From Rhopalosiphum padi (lineage: Eukaryota; Arthropoda; Insecta; Hemiptera; Aphididae): a stretch of 64,000 nt of DNA. The translations under genes and the position numbers were made by a program. Positions 53,943-64,000 of the stretch are shown piece after piece. Under the pieces are notes generated by a model. The model did no database searches and had not been told where the DNA came from. It saw nothing but the letters and a program-made list of their open reading frames with translations. How positions within the stretch are numbered: position 1 is the stretch's first letter; each line of letters starts with the position of its first letter. The stretch lies in assembly GCF_020882245.1 (NCBI RefSeq), contig NC_083597.1, positions 83,988,152-84,052,151 of the forward strand, in the 5' to 3' direction.

Positions 53943-54235
53943 GTTCCAACCGAAAAAAAACGAAAAATGTTTGTACTGTTATACGAACGTACTACATCAA
54001 ATTTTCACTAAAATACTAATTTATAATAATAATTAATAATATTTGGTTACACGAAAGAAAAATAAATCTTTATTATTTAAAAACTAATAATTCGATATTT
54101 CATTAACTTACAGAACCAAAAATAGGTTTAAAACTTTCTCCATAATGTAGTGAAAAAAATCAGATAATCGGATGAGTAGTTTCAGAGAACATGAGTGACA
54201 AAGATTCCCATTTTCACATTTATATATATTATAGA

Positions 54236-55520
54236 TTCCCAAAAATGTTGAGAACAAAAAAAAGAATGCATAGTGCACTTAAAAACTAAACTCATAAATA
54301 AATGAGTTATTACACGTCGTTGGCGAGTATATTTTGTACAAAACTTTGGATAATAAAACCTAAGAAAAATAGTTTTACAGGACAAACGTTTGTAAAACTG
54401 GGTCATGTATACTCTTACAAAGTATATACACATATATATCTATAAATACTAAAATATGATAAAAGCAACTAAGAACCAACCTTCTTTATTAATAACTAAT
54501 AAGGGACAGTATTTTTTTTAATACATATATTATAATATAGTACATAGATAATCAAAATTACTCATTATTTAATTTTTCGAATCAATTTTTCTTAGGATTC
54601 AGTTGAATTATATAAAACTTCATTTTTTAGATACATATTGCATTTAAACTATTTTGAATGAACAACATAACAACAAGCGAAATAACAAATAAAACCACAC
54701 AAACACCACTAAAAAATATTATATAACAGTTCTTAAATGTATAATATAGATGTTAGTTCTTTTAATTTAATTATCAATTTGCATAATAATTGATAATTAT
54801 GCAGATCAATTGTTTACTTATACAGCCAAGGTGTTTAAATTTTGTATTTTTTTTTTTTTATAGTTTTTTTATAATACCTACCTAGTTTTTTTTTTTTTGT
54901 TTAAAATAAATTGTTTAAGGTTTTTCAATATTGCAACAAATAATTAATGTCCTTTTAAATTTTAATTTAAGTTGATTTATGCATTCGTATATACCCGAAT
55001 ACAACTTGTAAATAATACCTACGTCCTACATATTATATTACATTTTAATCAATTGTGGGTAAACAATGAAAACATTACATTCGAGGTGGGTAGGTACTAT
55101 ACTAACATATTTATGTATTGATTTAATTTTAGTAGTTGCACAATTTTTAAATTTTGATTGCCCCGCGTAAATAAATGAAACATTTTTAGTTGTATGTTTA
55201 TTATTGTTTATACTTAATTATTAATTACATTTAATCCACTTATACATTTAGAAGTTAATCTATTTTAAATTCCTTCATTAGCCCAGCACTTTTATTCTCT
55301 ATAGCATTCTAAAATTTGTAAAATTCGAGTCTAGGATGACTATACGTCCCGTTTAAAATGGATAATTCCTTATTTGATCATCATATTCTGTTGTCCCAAC
55401 CAACTTCAAACAGGACGCTTTTTGTTCCGTTTTTAGAAGATGATCTCATTTTATATTAATTCCTTTACCTCCATATAATTATATTATGTGTGTAAAATGT
55501 GAAAATATTTTTATCAACAA
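54236..55520. other. AT-rich intergenic DNA with a small repeat relic
   Basis: Mostly A/T-rich. At about 55330-55440 the motif GATGACTATACGTCCCGTTT and a GGACGC segment further on resemble the ends of a dispersed short DNA element, but I could not define both ends. No gene seen. Confidence 0.4.
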
Positions 55521-55527
55521 TTTTTAG

Positions 55528-55772
55528 AAATTTGCAAAATATTATCTACCGATACCAGGAACTAATGCAATTATATAGAGAGAATATTTTCTATCAAATA
55601 TGTGTGTATGTAAATTAGACATTTTTATAAAGGTCGATAACGATCCGATTCAATTTACATTTTGGTCACGTAATCGTGTAATTGATCGTTTACGTTTACT
55701 AATGGACATCGTCAAATATGCTCGGAATCCTAATCTACAAACAAGTGTATTGTTTACAATCCCTCGAAAGGT
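55528..55772 (+). pseudogene. Frameshifted coding relic, family not recognised
   Basis: After a TTTTTAG acceptor-like site the plus strand reads NLQNIIYRYQELMQLYREN in one frame up to a TAG. Then, shifted, it reads VDNDPIQFTFWSRNRV followed by IDRLRLLMDIVKYARNPNL and TIPRK, just before a GTTAAT. Both parts look like real protein and together could be one domain broken by a frameshift; the 31-bp gap between frames is too short for a normal intron. The FxxWSRxRxxxRLxLMxxI pattern is vaguely like conserved segments in long kinesins, but this is weak. It could be a retrocopy or a dying gene. Confidence 0.35.
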
Positions 55773-56339
55773 TAATAATGGAATCTCAAAAGCATTAGGA
55801 CTAATTATACATCTTCATCTCTTCTTATGGATATTATTATATTATGTACCTAATCACCTAGGTATATATATATATATATACTTATATGAACATTACATTA
55901 TAAAATCGATTAATTGTATTGTGTAACACCAATACTTTACATATATTTCATTTTATTCTAACACATTTTATGATCTAAAGTATAAATCACACAGTTCTAT
56001 CAAAGATGCTGTGACAAGAACATTCGGTAATTTTCCCATAATCATTTTCCACACTCTCGAATAAAATGTTTTACGATGATATGGTCGAATATATTATATC
56101 AAGAGCTAATAAATGTTTAACAATATTAACAAGGACCACAAAGATTTTGACCCCTCTTTATGCAAGGTGTTATCATAATACCACTGAATTAAAATATTTG
56201 ATTTTTAAATCAAAATTATTCAGTCGTATATTGCTCGATCGACGATCACTGACTGACAAAAAATAAATAAAAGGTGTTATTTAAAGGAATCAATATCTAA
56301 AAATATATTAATATATATTAATTAATAGGTACATGTATA

Positions 56340-56410
56340 TTTATTTATATTATTTTTTTAATTTTCAAAAAAATAATAATGGGCCTCACTGAACATCTTC
56401 ATGTGGAAAA
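56340..56410 (-). repeat. Retroposon 3' end with A-rich tail, copy 2
   Basis: Shares CACTGAACATCTTCATGTG (plus strand) and the adjoining A/T-rich tail with the copy at 42707-42772, same orientation. Similarity fades outside about 70 bp. Confidence 0.45.
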
Positions 56411-58833
56411 CCCTAAGGCCTAAGACATTACATATATCCCCTAATTTTTTTAAACTTGTGCAAATAGATATAGATGTTATTTTTAGTAACTAGCTCAACA
56501 ATTTACGATTAGAGTTTCTGGATTATAATATATACAAAATTATAACATGGCGACTGTTACAAAACACTAAAACAGGTTTAATAATTAAATAATTATTCTT
56601 CTATAGGAGTTATACATAAATTTTTTTTCTTATTATTGATATCGAAAGAATTATGTAAGCTACATTACAGAAAAAATGCTTAACTCGCCATCCTAGTCTC
56701 AAAGAATCTATTTATATAATTTCTTTATTAAATTTGTGTAGGTAGTAGTTTATGAGCTTAATCGTTTGTAAAAAACTCATTTATTCTTTGTATATATAAT
56801 ATATAAAAATTTAAGTTGAGCAGTAGCCAGTAGTGAAGCTGTGTTATCCAGTAGTAAAATAGTAATCTACCACTCAAAAAAAAATTATTTCAAACCTCTG
56901 CCGTGCCCTGTTTGTTTTCTTAGTAATTTTAATTTATCCACATTTTAATTTATAATATTATGCGTATGTTAATATAATATAATATATTATTGTGATATAA
57001 TGATATAAATGTTGTTGACATGTGTGTTTTCGTGTGGTCAACTCATGCACTTCTTTGATCCACAAACTATGTATAAATATATATTTATATATTTTAATAT
57101 TGTAGATTCCAAAATACATACATGATAGCAAAACAAAAAAAAATACAAACCCCTTTATTTCAATTGTTTTATTTTTATACCATTTTAAATTTTTCATAAC
57201 AAAAGAATAACTAACGCAGACATATAAAACAAAGTAATTTAATAATGGATAATAACTGGAAAATGTTTCATCATTTAAAAACCTTATAATTTTCTAATTT
57301 TAATTTTAGGTATACATTACTTTAAAATACTTACATAATACAAGCATATTAGTATTTTATTAGGTACATATCATTTACAATTTCTTTATAAGGCGTGATA
57401 AAAGTGACTTACGATTATGTATTTTCTATCTGTTATAGCAGACAATTTGTTCCAATCTTAGTCTTTGTGCGTAGTTTTTGTTAGAAAATTTTGTCTAGTT
57501 GCTAGTGTATGGGAGATTAGAAATAGATTCACGAGCTTTAAAGCGAAGAACTTAAAGTATAATTGAAAAATTTGCAAAATGGTATTATGTATAAAAAAAA
57601 AATTGATGTCGTCTAATGATTCTATTATTTTATAATAATATTATAAAGATTGATAATTATAACGGAGAATTTGTTAGCCTTCATTTAAACTTAAACTTAA
57701 AATATTTCCCTAAAAAAATCCTGGGAAAAATACATTTTTGTACTTACCTAACGGCCGGTTACTGAATGTAAGAATTTCGTCCTTTATTCGCTTTTAACAC
57801 CCAAAAATATTTTTCTCAATCTGAACTATCAATTACACTAGAAAATGGTATACAATGAATGTTAATTATTAATAGATAGATCTTTTTTTTTCATTCTGGT
57901 AGATATTAATTAAAAAAATAGTATTGTCATCCGGTAAAATAAATTGTAAATTTGTAAGTGCTATACCTATAATATACTCGTATAAATGCTTACACGTCGA
58001 TCGCTAAAAAACAAAATATAATACGTCCACTTTTTGAAAAATAGGTTTTATATGTCCAATCAATAAAACAAGATGCTCATCTTTATGATTTTGCCAAATA
58101 TTAAGAATCCAAAATTAATAAAAAAAGTTATTTTTACATAATAATATTTGGCATTTTACGAACTAATCATATTTTTGAATGTACAAAAATTATAAGTCCA
58201 AAAAAAATGTGACATACAATTTTTTTAAATAGATATATTAACATTGGTGCTTATTTAAACCGAACAAATGCAACATGTCCGGACATACACAATGACATGG
58301 TGAGCGTCGAGCGATGTTTGTCTAATGCAATTGCTTAGCTCTAGAAATGTATGTTGTGCTTAAAAATTAAAATTTGTATGAATGAATGTATAGTTAATTA
58401 ATATAGTATTTTTTTTATATTAAATCGTTGATGGCCTATATCCTATAATGAAAGTTCTAGATTAGTAGATTACTATACAGTTTTATATTATATATTATGT
58501 TGTAGGGGATATAGTGGGTGAGTCATTGTTTAAATACTTTGCTTAGGGTTTGAAATATGTTCGCCACGCCACTGAACATACACTATTTGACAATACTGAT
58601 AAATTCAATTTTAGACCGTAACAAGATATAATAACAATTTCGATTTGTAACAAGTCCATTCTAATTCCATTAAAAAATTACTTTAAAAAAAAATAGAAAG
58701 TTTTTGTCGAGTTTAGCTAGCAAATTCATATTATACAGTCAATTAAACACCATTTTATCAAATTTAGTATTTTTTAGTACATATCATATTTGGCCTTTTA
58801 GCCATCGACATTACACATAGTTACAATAAATAC

Positions 58834-59049
58834 CTAGGACAAACACTTTTTTATTCAAATGTACAACAAAAGGCAATATCTGTATGTTTTTTTTTATGCA
58901 ATTCCCCATAGATTGAAAAACTTCTCGATCGATTTCGTCGAAAGTTTCGGAAATTCTTCTTAGAGATACCAGGAAAGTTAAGAGATTAGTTTGAACCGCG
59001 TCCAAAAAGATATCAAGAGCTAGCCTTTTAATATCTATGCCTATATCCA
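58834..59049 (-). CDS. Candidate exon of unknown gene (minus strand)
   Basis: Minus-strand open frame with a helical-looking sequence including LALDIFLDAVQTNLLTFL and RRISETFDEIDREVFQ, ending at CTAG before GTATTT (possible donor, phase 1). An in-frame TAA lies only a few codons upstream of the 59049 end. The phase would also fit the 50246-50329 segment. On the opposite strand the same DNA reads IEKLLDRFRRKFRKFF after an acceptor-like CATAG, so strand and reality are uncertain. Confidence 0.18.
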
Positions 59050-59512
59050 ATCCGCCAAAGACGGATTATCCATTTGCCCATCTCGGTCGAATAAGTTCAC
59101 AAAGCGAACTACACTGATGCCGATCTGTCCGTGAACTGAGGGTATACCTACTACCTACGCTAAAACCAAGGCACACGGCATCAGTGCCGTATTTTATTTC
59201 AGTCTATTTTTTCCCGGGCAAAGTCGGGTTATACGACTATAATAGCGGAGGGGGGCGGATCTGAAGCTTGTTTAAGGGGAAGGGACGAATAGGAATATTT
59301 ATGTATATCTGTATTCTGTGTGACTACTATATACCTATATCAAAAATATCTGTAGTATAAAATAAAGGCTCAAGAGGAGAGGCGATCGCCACGTTCCTCC
59401 CCCGATAAATCCGTCTCTGGAACTATAGATATTCTATACTGTCATAAGGTCAAAATATGTCGATGAGTATAAAGAGGATGTTTTTTATACAATTATCATG
59501 TTTTATAATTTA

Positions 59513-59975
59513 TAGCGACATCTAGCGACAAAAGTGAGAAATCATGAACAATAGTATAGTAATCCATGGTTATAATATATTGTGATCAAGAGCTAACCAT
59601 GGTCATGATCTTATTTGTTATCGGTGTTATCACACTAAAATTACAATCACTTATCACTAAATTAGTAAATTATGATTATAATAATATAATATGAACTAAA
59701 AAATATTATATTCTGTATTTCTGTTCTCTGTACTTAATTCTCATCATTGATTGTAAACATTTACAATTTACTTTATAATATTTTAATGTTTATCATTGAA
59801 TTTATACAAATTGGTATACCTAGTTAACAACATTTAACCGAAAAATTATTCCTACTACATTTTATTAAGACATTAATACTTGGTAAGGACTAAAAATACT
59901 AATTGAGTATTGATATAATTTCACTTATGTTTGAAATGTTGTCGATTATACAGAATTTTTAAGAAATTTGGACTG
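59513..59975 (+). promoter_or_regulatory. Upstream region of TTC1
   Basis: AT-rich leader before the TTC1 start. The directly repeated octamer TAGCGACA occurs at 59513-59520 and 59523-59530, separated by TC. No TATA box could be singled out in the A/T background. Confidence 0.3.
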
Positions 59976-61031
59976 ATGTCTTCTGATAGTAAAAGTGGAA
60001 TTCCCTCCAATGAAGAAATCATAGAAGAACTCACTAAAGACTTGGAGAGTTCAGCCATTAAAACTGATATTTCTGGCGATGATGTATCTCATCATAGTGA
60101 ATCAGATTCAGAGTTTGATAATAATGTAAATGAAGAAAATGAAATTAAAGATGAAGATTACATCGATGACACGCTATTACAAGCAAGAGATGATAAATTA
60201 CCAGAAGATAAAAAACGGGTTAGTATTAGTATTTACATTATACTACTATTTAATATAATATTATTATAAATCTTTAGTATGTGCATAAAATAACTGTGTA
60301 CTATTAAACTTGTATACAGTAATTTCATGATTTAATTAATATTCAAAAGAAATGCATGATTTTACTATTTTAGGAATTATTGCAAGAAGCTCTTAGTCTA
60401 AAAAATGAAGGTAACATCAAATTTAAGAATCAAGAACACGAAGAAGCTTCTAAAATATACACTGATGCATTGCGTACTTGCCCATTAATTTTTCCAAATT
60501 ACAGAGCTATATTTTTTGCAAATCGAGCTGCAGCCAAATCTAACATTGTATGTTCAAACATATTCCTATGTTGGTACTCACACCTTTAATATATGATGTT
60601 ATTTATATTATCTACAGAATATAGAAAGTGCTATACAAGATTGTACTCGTGCTATTGAGTTAGATCCTGATTATTTAAAAGCATATATTAGACGTTCTAA
60701 ATTGTTTGAACGCAATGACAAGCTCGATGAAGCATTAGATGATCTAAAAAAAGTCCTTGATATTGATCGAAATTATACTGAAGTGGCATACAATGCTAGA
60801 GTAAGTACTAATTATTCATTATTAATATTTTAATTATTTTTTTTTTAATATATATTTTAGGTATTACAAGAAAAAATAAATGAGCGTAATGAAAAACTCA
60901 AAACTGAAATGATGGCTAAACTTAAAGATTTGGGCAATATGGTACTAAAGCCATTTGGTTTATCTACCCAAAACTTCCAAGTTAACCAAGATCCAAATAC
61001 TGGTGGATACTCAATTAATTTTAAACAATAA
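59976..61031 (+). CDS. TTC1: Tetratricopeptide repeat protein 1 (TTC1), 4 exons, 256 aa
   Basis: Cytosolic TPR adaptor; the human homologue is reported to bind G-protein alpha subunits and Hsp90-type partners through its TPRs. Exons 59976-60218, 60374-60547, 60618-60800 and 60861-61031 join in phase 0 throughout, with introns of 60-155 bp. The start is the ATG of MSSDSKSG; a longer frame upstream has no ATG. Residues 1-81 are acidic and Ser-rich. Three TPRs follow: about 82-120 (KNEGNIKFKNQEHEEASKIY), about 125-158 (FFANRAAAKSN and AIELDPDY) and about 159-192 (KAYIRRSKLF and DDLKKVLDID). The C-terminus GNMVLKPFGLSTQNFQVNQD and YSINFKQ is the TTC1 signature. Length compares with about 292 aa in human. 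Confidence 0.93.
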
Positions 61032-61107
61032 TTCAATTAAATATTTTGTTACAACTTATCAACTCTCTTTAGTTTGTACATACAAATCTAATTATAAGTT
61101 TATTATA

Positions 61108-61113
61108 AATAAA
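61108..61113 (+). terminator. Candidate poly(A) signal of TTC1
   Basis: AATAAA 77 nt after the TTC1 stop codon, the first such hexamer downstream. Confidence 0.5.
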
Positions 61114-61152
61114 AACTATTTGGTGATATAAACATATTTATTTGATCAACTT

Positions 61153-61158
61153 TTTATT
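61153..61158 (-). terminator. Candidate poly(A) signal of GOLGA7
   Basis: TTTATT on the plus strand (AATAAA on the minus strand), about 300 nt past the GOLGA7 stop and about 40 bp from the TTC1 signal. If used, the two convergent transcripts would end almost tail to tail. Confidence 0.35.
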
Positions 61159-61454
61159 GTTTAAAAATAAGGTTTTTTTTATAATAAAAATAAAAAGTTA
61201 AGTAAATGCAAAATTAGGTATGTTAAGTCAAACAAAACCACACAACAACAAAAAAAAACTAATACTAACATAACAATAGTTTTCTTCCATAGAACATAAG
61301 AATGCAAGATTCAAAGTATTTAAATGAAAAACCATTGAAAGATTGACATTTAGTTTGTATGACATCAATTGTAATAGTAGTTATATTACACTCAACAAAT
61401 ATTTTTAGCCAATTTTCACATGAAGAATTCTTCCGTCGAAACGGATAATGTGAG

Positions 61455-62742
61455 TCATGTTCTGGCCACTATTGGTTGATCTAGCATAGTTATTTCAATC
61501 TATTAATAAAGAGTTAAGGTAAAGTACATTTTTTTAATAATACAAGATATGACATAAATTATAAATTATAAAAAACTAAACTTTTAGAACATCCAATAAA
61601 TTGTCTACTATCCTTTATGTAATAAGTTTCAAAAATGTGTATATCAAACTATTCGGTTATTTCAGAGGCTCCCTTTCAGGAGGCACTCCTATTTTTTTCT
61701 ACATCCTTTTAATATGCCATAAAATTTACAAACGTGCTAATGGCCCAATGCATAAAAGTTATATAAAGTTATATAGTATAAAAACCATAATCCATATAAC
61801 GTTTCAATTTTTTTAATTTGTTAAAATATTAAAAATATAACCCTTCAACACAAGAAATAGTGAACTGAAAATGGGAAAAACATGGCTACTAATATTTGGC
61901 ACCTTTATAAATAAAACTCAATTGGCACCACTAAATCGTTTGTATAAATTATAAATATATATTATGCAAAAGAGAAAAATTATACTACCATCTACATTCT
62001 GGTTTCAATAATTTATGAATCAAATAAAATTTAAAAAAATAATTATGTCACTGTTAAACAAAGATTGAATGATAAAATATCATAAACTATATTTTCAGTG
62101 AGTCCAATAGAGTAAATATTAATAATTAATTAATAGTTGCATAATAATATGTAGCTTAAGTAATAATAAAAAACACATTTTAAAGGATACAATTCTTAAC
62201 CCTCGTTCAGCAGGATTGGTAAGCAGCAAACCTCTTGGTAAATAGACCATTTCATTCTGTTCCACAATAAATTTTCCAACTTTGCGTAAACACTAAAAAT
62301 TTGTTTAAACAATCATTTAATAATAATTTTGAAATATTTACGTATAAAATGAATTATTATTTATTTACTTTTTCATAATGTGTATCTGCACACAAAAACA
62401 TTGTATACACGGTGAAACACGCAAAACAGCCTTCACAGTAAGTTTTACATGATGCTTTTTCAGCTTCAGCAAAATATGTATTCAATTGATTGATTGTATA
62501 TTCAAAAACCGATCGCTCAATCTATAACCAAGCAATATTCACACAGTAAATACCTAGTTTAATAAAAATCAAGCATTCAAAAAAATTCTTACCTTGTTTT
62601 CAAGTCCTTGTGGAAAACTTGTCATAAATTTTACAGTTGTGCCATCCGAATAGTCTCGTTGAACAAATACTTTAGCATATTGAGGCCCTTGTGTTTGACT
62701 GGCTGTATTTCCTTGAGATGACCTGATAGTTGGTGGGGACAT
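61455..62742 (-). CDS. GOLGA7: Golgin subfamily A member 7 (GCP16 / Erf4 family), 4 exons, 149 aa
   Basis: Golgi-associated cofactor; the human protein partners with the palmitoyltransferase ZDHHC9, which lipidates Ras. Exons on the minus strand: 62593-62742, 62369-62521, 62191-62292 and 61455-61499, all phase 0 with GT..AG introns. The protein begins MSPPTIRSSQG. Residues about 20-50 (YAKVFVQRDYSDGT and FPQGLENK) match the KVFIQRDYSSGT start of human GOLGA7. Exon 2 gives LNTYFAEAEK, CEGCFACFTVYTMFLC and THYEK, with cysteines that are palmitoylation or binding candidates in the family. Exon 3 gives VGKFIVEQNEMVYLPRGLLL and ERGLRI. The 15-codon last exon gives IEITMLDQ and ends ART. Human GOLGA7 is 137 aa. 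It is convergent with TTC1 and divergent from UBOX5. Confidence 0.93.
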
Positions 62743-63405
62743 AGTGTATACAATTTATATATTATGACTACTAAGTTAATGCTTCTAGTCTACTAGACAA
62801 ATATTAAATGTTTATGAACTTTTAACTATTCACTGACTACTGAAAAGTGCTTTAAAAGTGAAAATACTAAACAGTATTGTGGCAAGTAATGCACTTGACT
62901 ATGTACCTTAATGTAACGAGACAATAAAATATAATGCAATTTATGTTAGGTCTTTCCAAACTAAAAATACATTTAAGATTTAAAAAATAAATAGATAGAA
63001 AGTATATTGATCTTCTTAAAGATAAATTAGATGTCTGGAATTTAGATCAATTACTATAGTTTACAGTACCTATGCCCTATATTCAAGTTATTACTATCTA
63101 TATTTTGTAAAAAGTACACACTAACAATAACGATAAGTGATAACAAATAAAAAACAAACAGTCAGTGATTACATGAGTATATAGGCTATATAGCTGATTC
63201 AAATAATAAAATATGATACGCGACCAAAGACGAATGAACTCAGCTGAAACATGAAAAATCAAAATACCTTTTTCAATAAAATAAATTACAAAATGTATCT
63301 TAAATTGAACACACACAATCGATTTTCCATGCAGTAATCCAGAAAGGCAGCAACAACATCTCACTCATAAGTAGAATGTTTAGGAACTTCAAAAATTAAA
63401 TCAAT
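62743..63405. promoter_or_regulatory. Divergent promoter region of GOLGA7 and UBOX5
   Basis: 663 bp separate the two start codons, which point away from each other. The sequence has moderate complexity and no repeat; an 88-codon frame inside it (63098-63364, minus) is Cys/Leu/Tyr-rich and shows no homology that I recognise. Probably holds the 5' UTRs and promoters of both genes. No specific motif is claimed. Confidence 0.45.
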
Positions 63406-64000
63406 ATGGTGAGTGATCAGTGACATTAAAATATAGCGTTATTAAGAATATTTATCACAGATTTTTAATTTGCAGTTAATAAACGCATGTGATCCGATTT
63501 TCAATGCAAATATACAGTTGGATGGCAGTTGTATATCTCGAGAAGACTATTCCGTAGAGAATCTTATTTCACCAGATGTAGGATTGCGGAAAAAAGGATT
63601 TTTATGTGAGACTTTCATCCGGCCACCTGTGAGTTTAACATTTAGTTTTCCGTTCGCGTTTGACATTAAATATGTGGTGATCGGCACAAGGGTGGGCGGT
63701 CAAAAGTCCTCAGGATTTCAGATATGGGCAGGACGCAGTAACAATACACAAAAGATCTGTTCTATGATAACTAATAATGAGATGATAGTATTTCATGACA
63801 ATAGTACGGATTTATCTACCTTTGGGAACAATTATGACAAATGCTGTTTTAATATATCAGCTAGTAGAAATATCAGATCAGCTGAGAAGTTATCTGTGCG
63901 TATTTTCAAAACAGAAAATTCTATACCGGCAATAGGTAAGTTAGAAATTTGGGGAAAGGTTTCATGTAGTGTACCAAAAGAACTTCGTCAATCAATAACT
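63406..64000 (+). CDS. UBOX5: U-box domain-containing protein 5 / RING finger protein 37, 5' part
   Basis: Nuclear E3 ubiquitin ligase in the family; only the N-terminal domain is in the window. The first coding exon appears to contribute only the ATG (63406-63408) before a GTGAGT donor. A 67-bp intron follows, and the second exon runs from 63476 to the window end, open throughout: LINACDPIFNANIQLDGSC, then ENLISPD, KGFLCETFIRPPVSLTFSFP, and further on GFQIWAGRS and GKLEIWGK. These match the conserved N-terminal part of vertebrate UBOX5 (MVINLC, YEVENLIS, FIKPPVYVTVSFPF, RLEVWGQ). The U-box and C-terminal RING would lie beyond 64000, so catalytic parts cannot be checked. The start choice rests on the aligned N-terminus and phase 0. 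Confidence 0.85.

Larger units (their letters stand above)
51420..54235 (-). mobile_element. Non-autonomous Helitron (about 2.8 kb)
   Basis: On the minus strand the element starts TCTATAATATATATAAATG (5' TC at 54235), followed by the ACTCATCCGATTATCTGAT-type subterminal block seen in arthropod Helitrons. It ends ACGAAGTGCACGGAGATGG-CTAG (CTAG at 51420-51423). It is flanked by A before TC and T after CTAG, the expected A/T insertion site. The 3' end resembles the GGGCAACG..GGCTAG ends of insect Helitrons, though the usual hairpin is weak. No Rep/helicase ORF is present. It contains a decayed ORF (about 51839-52285) and a nested hAT element (52687-53942). Confidence 0.7.
55980..59512. other. 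Intergenic DNA with scattered coding-like relics
   Basis: A 66-codon plus-strand frame at 56066-56266 and a 79-codon minus-strand frame at 58811-59050 have better composition than background; neither is recognised. The segment 59050-59410 is GC-richer, with CGGAGGGGGGCGG and GGCGATCGCC motifs, and probably represents repeat relics. The rest is AT-rich. Confidence 0.4.

Noticed and set aside
59931..59975. Upstream extension of TTC1 by 15 codons
   Set aside because: The extension starts with TTG, not ATG, and the first ATG at 59976 begins a sequence typical of an acidic TTC1 N-terminus.

Overview
The window is a strongly AT-rich, intron-rich animal nuclear DNA segment, most likely from an aphid. 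The grounds are the base composition, spliceosomal introns with GT/AG ends (some very short, 57-67 bp), and an interspersed repeat at about 34.7-35.75 kb that I recognise as typical of aphid genomes. The species call is inference. There are no bacterial-type operons, rRNA genes or CRISPR arrays, and I found no complete tRNA gene.

Layout. 1-13.5 kb: gene-poor AT-rich DNA with one decayed Jockey-like LINE fragment (about 4.0-4.5 kb, minus strand). 13.97-47.9 kb: one large plus-strand gene. I assembled it from 16 coding exons whose splice phases all agree, giving a 760-residue KIF12-like kinesin. Its introns hold a Mutator-like element with 90-bp terminal inverted repeats (18.3-19.2 kb), the aphid repeat (34.7-35.75 kb), a small hAT-type element (41.0-41.2 kb) and a retroposon tail (42.7 kb). 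47.9-59.9 kb: intergenic DNA with a 2.8-kb Helitron (minus strand, 51.42-54.24 kb) that carries a nested hAT element and a decayed ORF, a frameshifted coding relic near 55.5-55.8 kb, and some unassigned minus-strand exon-like segments. 59.98-64 kb: a compact cluster of small-intron housekeeping genes: TTC1 (plus), GOLGA7 (minus) and the 5' part of UBOX5/RNF37 (plus, cut by the window end). TTC1 and GOLGA7 are convergent, with candidate poly(A) signals within about 50 bp. GOLGA7 and UBOX5 are divergent across about 660 bp.

The four genes form no evident pathway: a microtubule motor, a TPR adaptor, a palmitoyltransferase cofactor and a U-box ubiquitin ligase. I saw no convincing new multi-gene system. 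The most interesting material is the nested and terminally structured transposons, hairpins around kinesin gene boundaries, and the possible extra gene on the minus strand between 49.3 and 59.1 kb.
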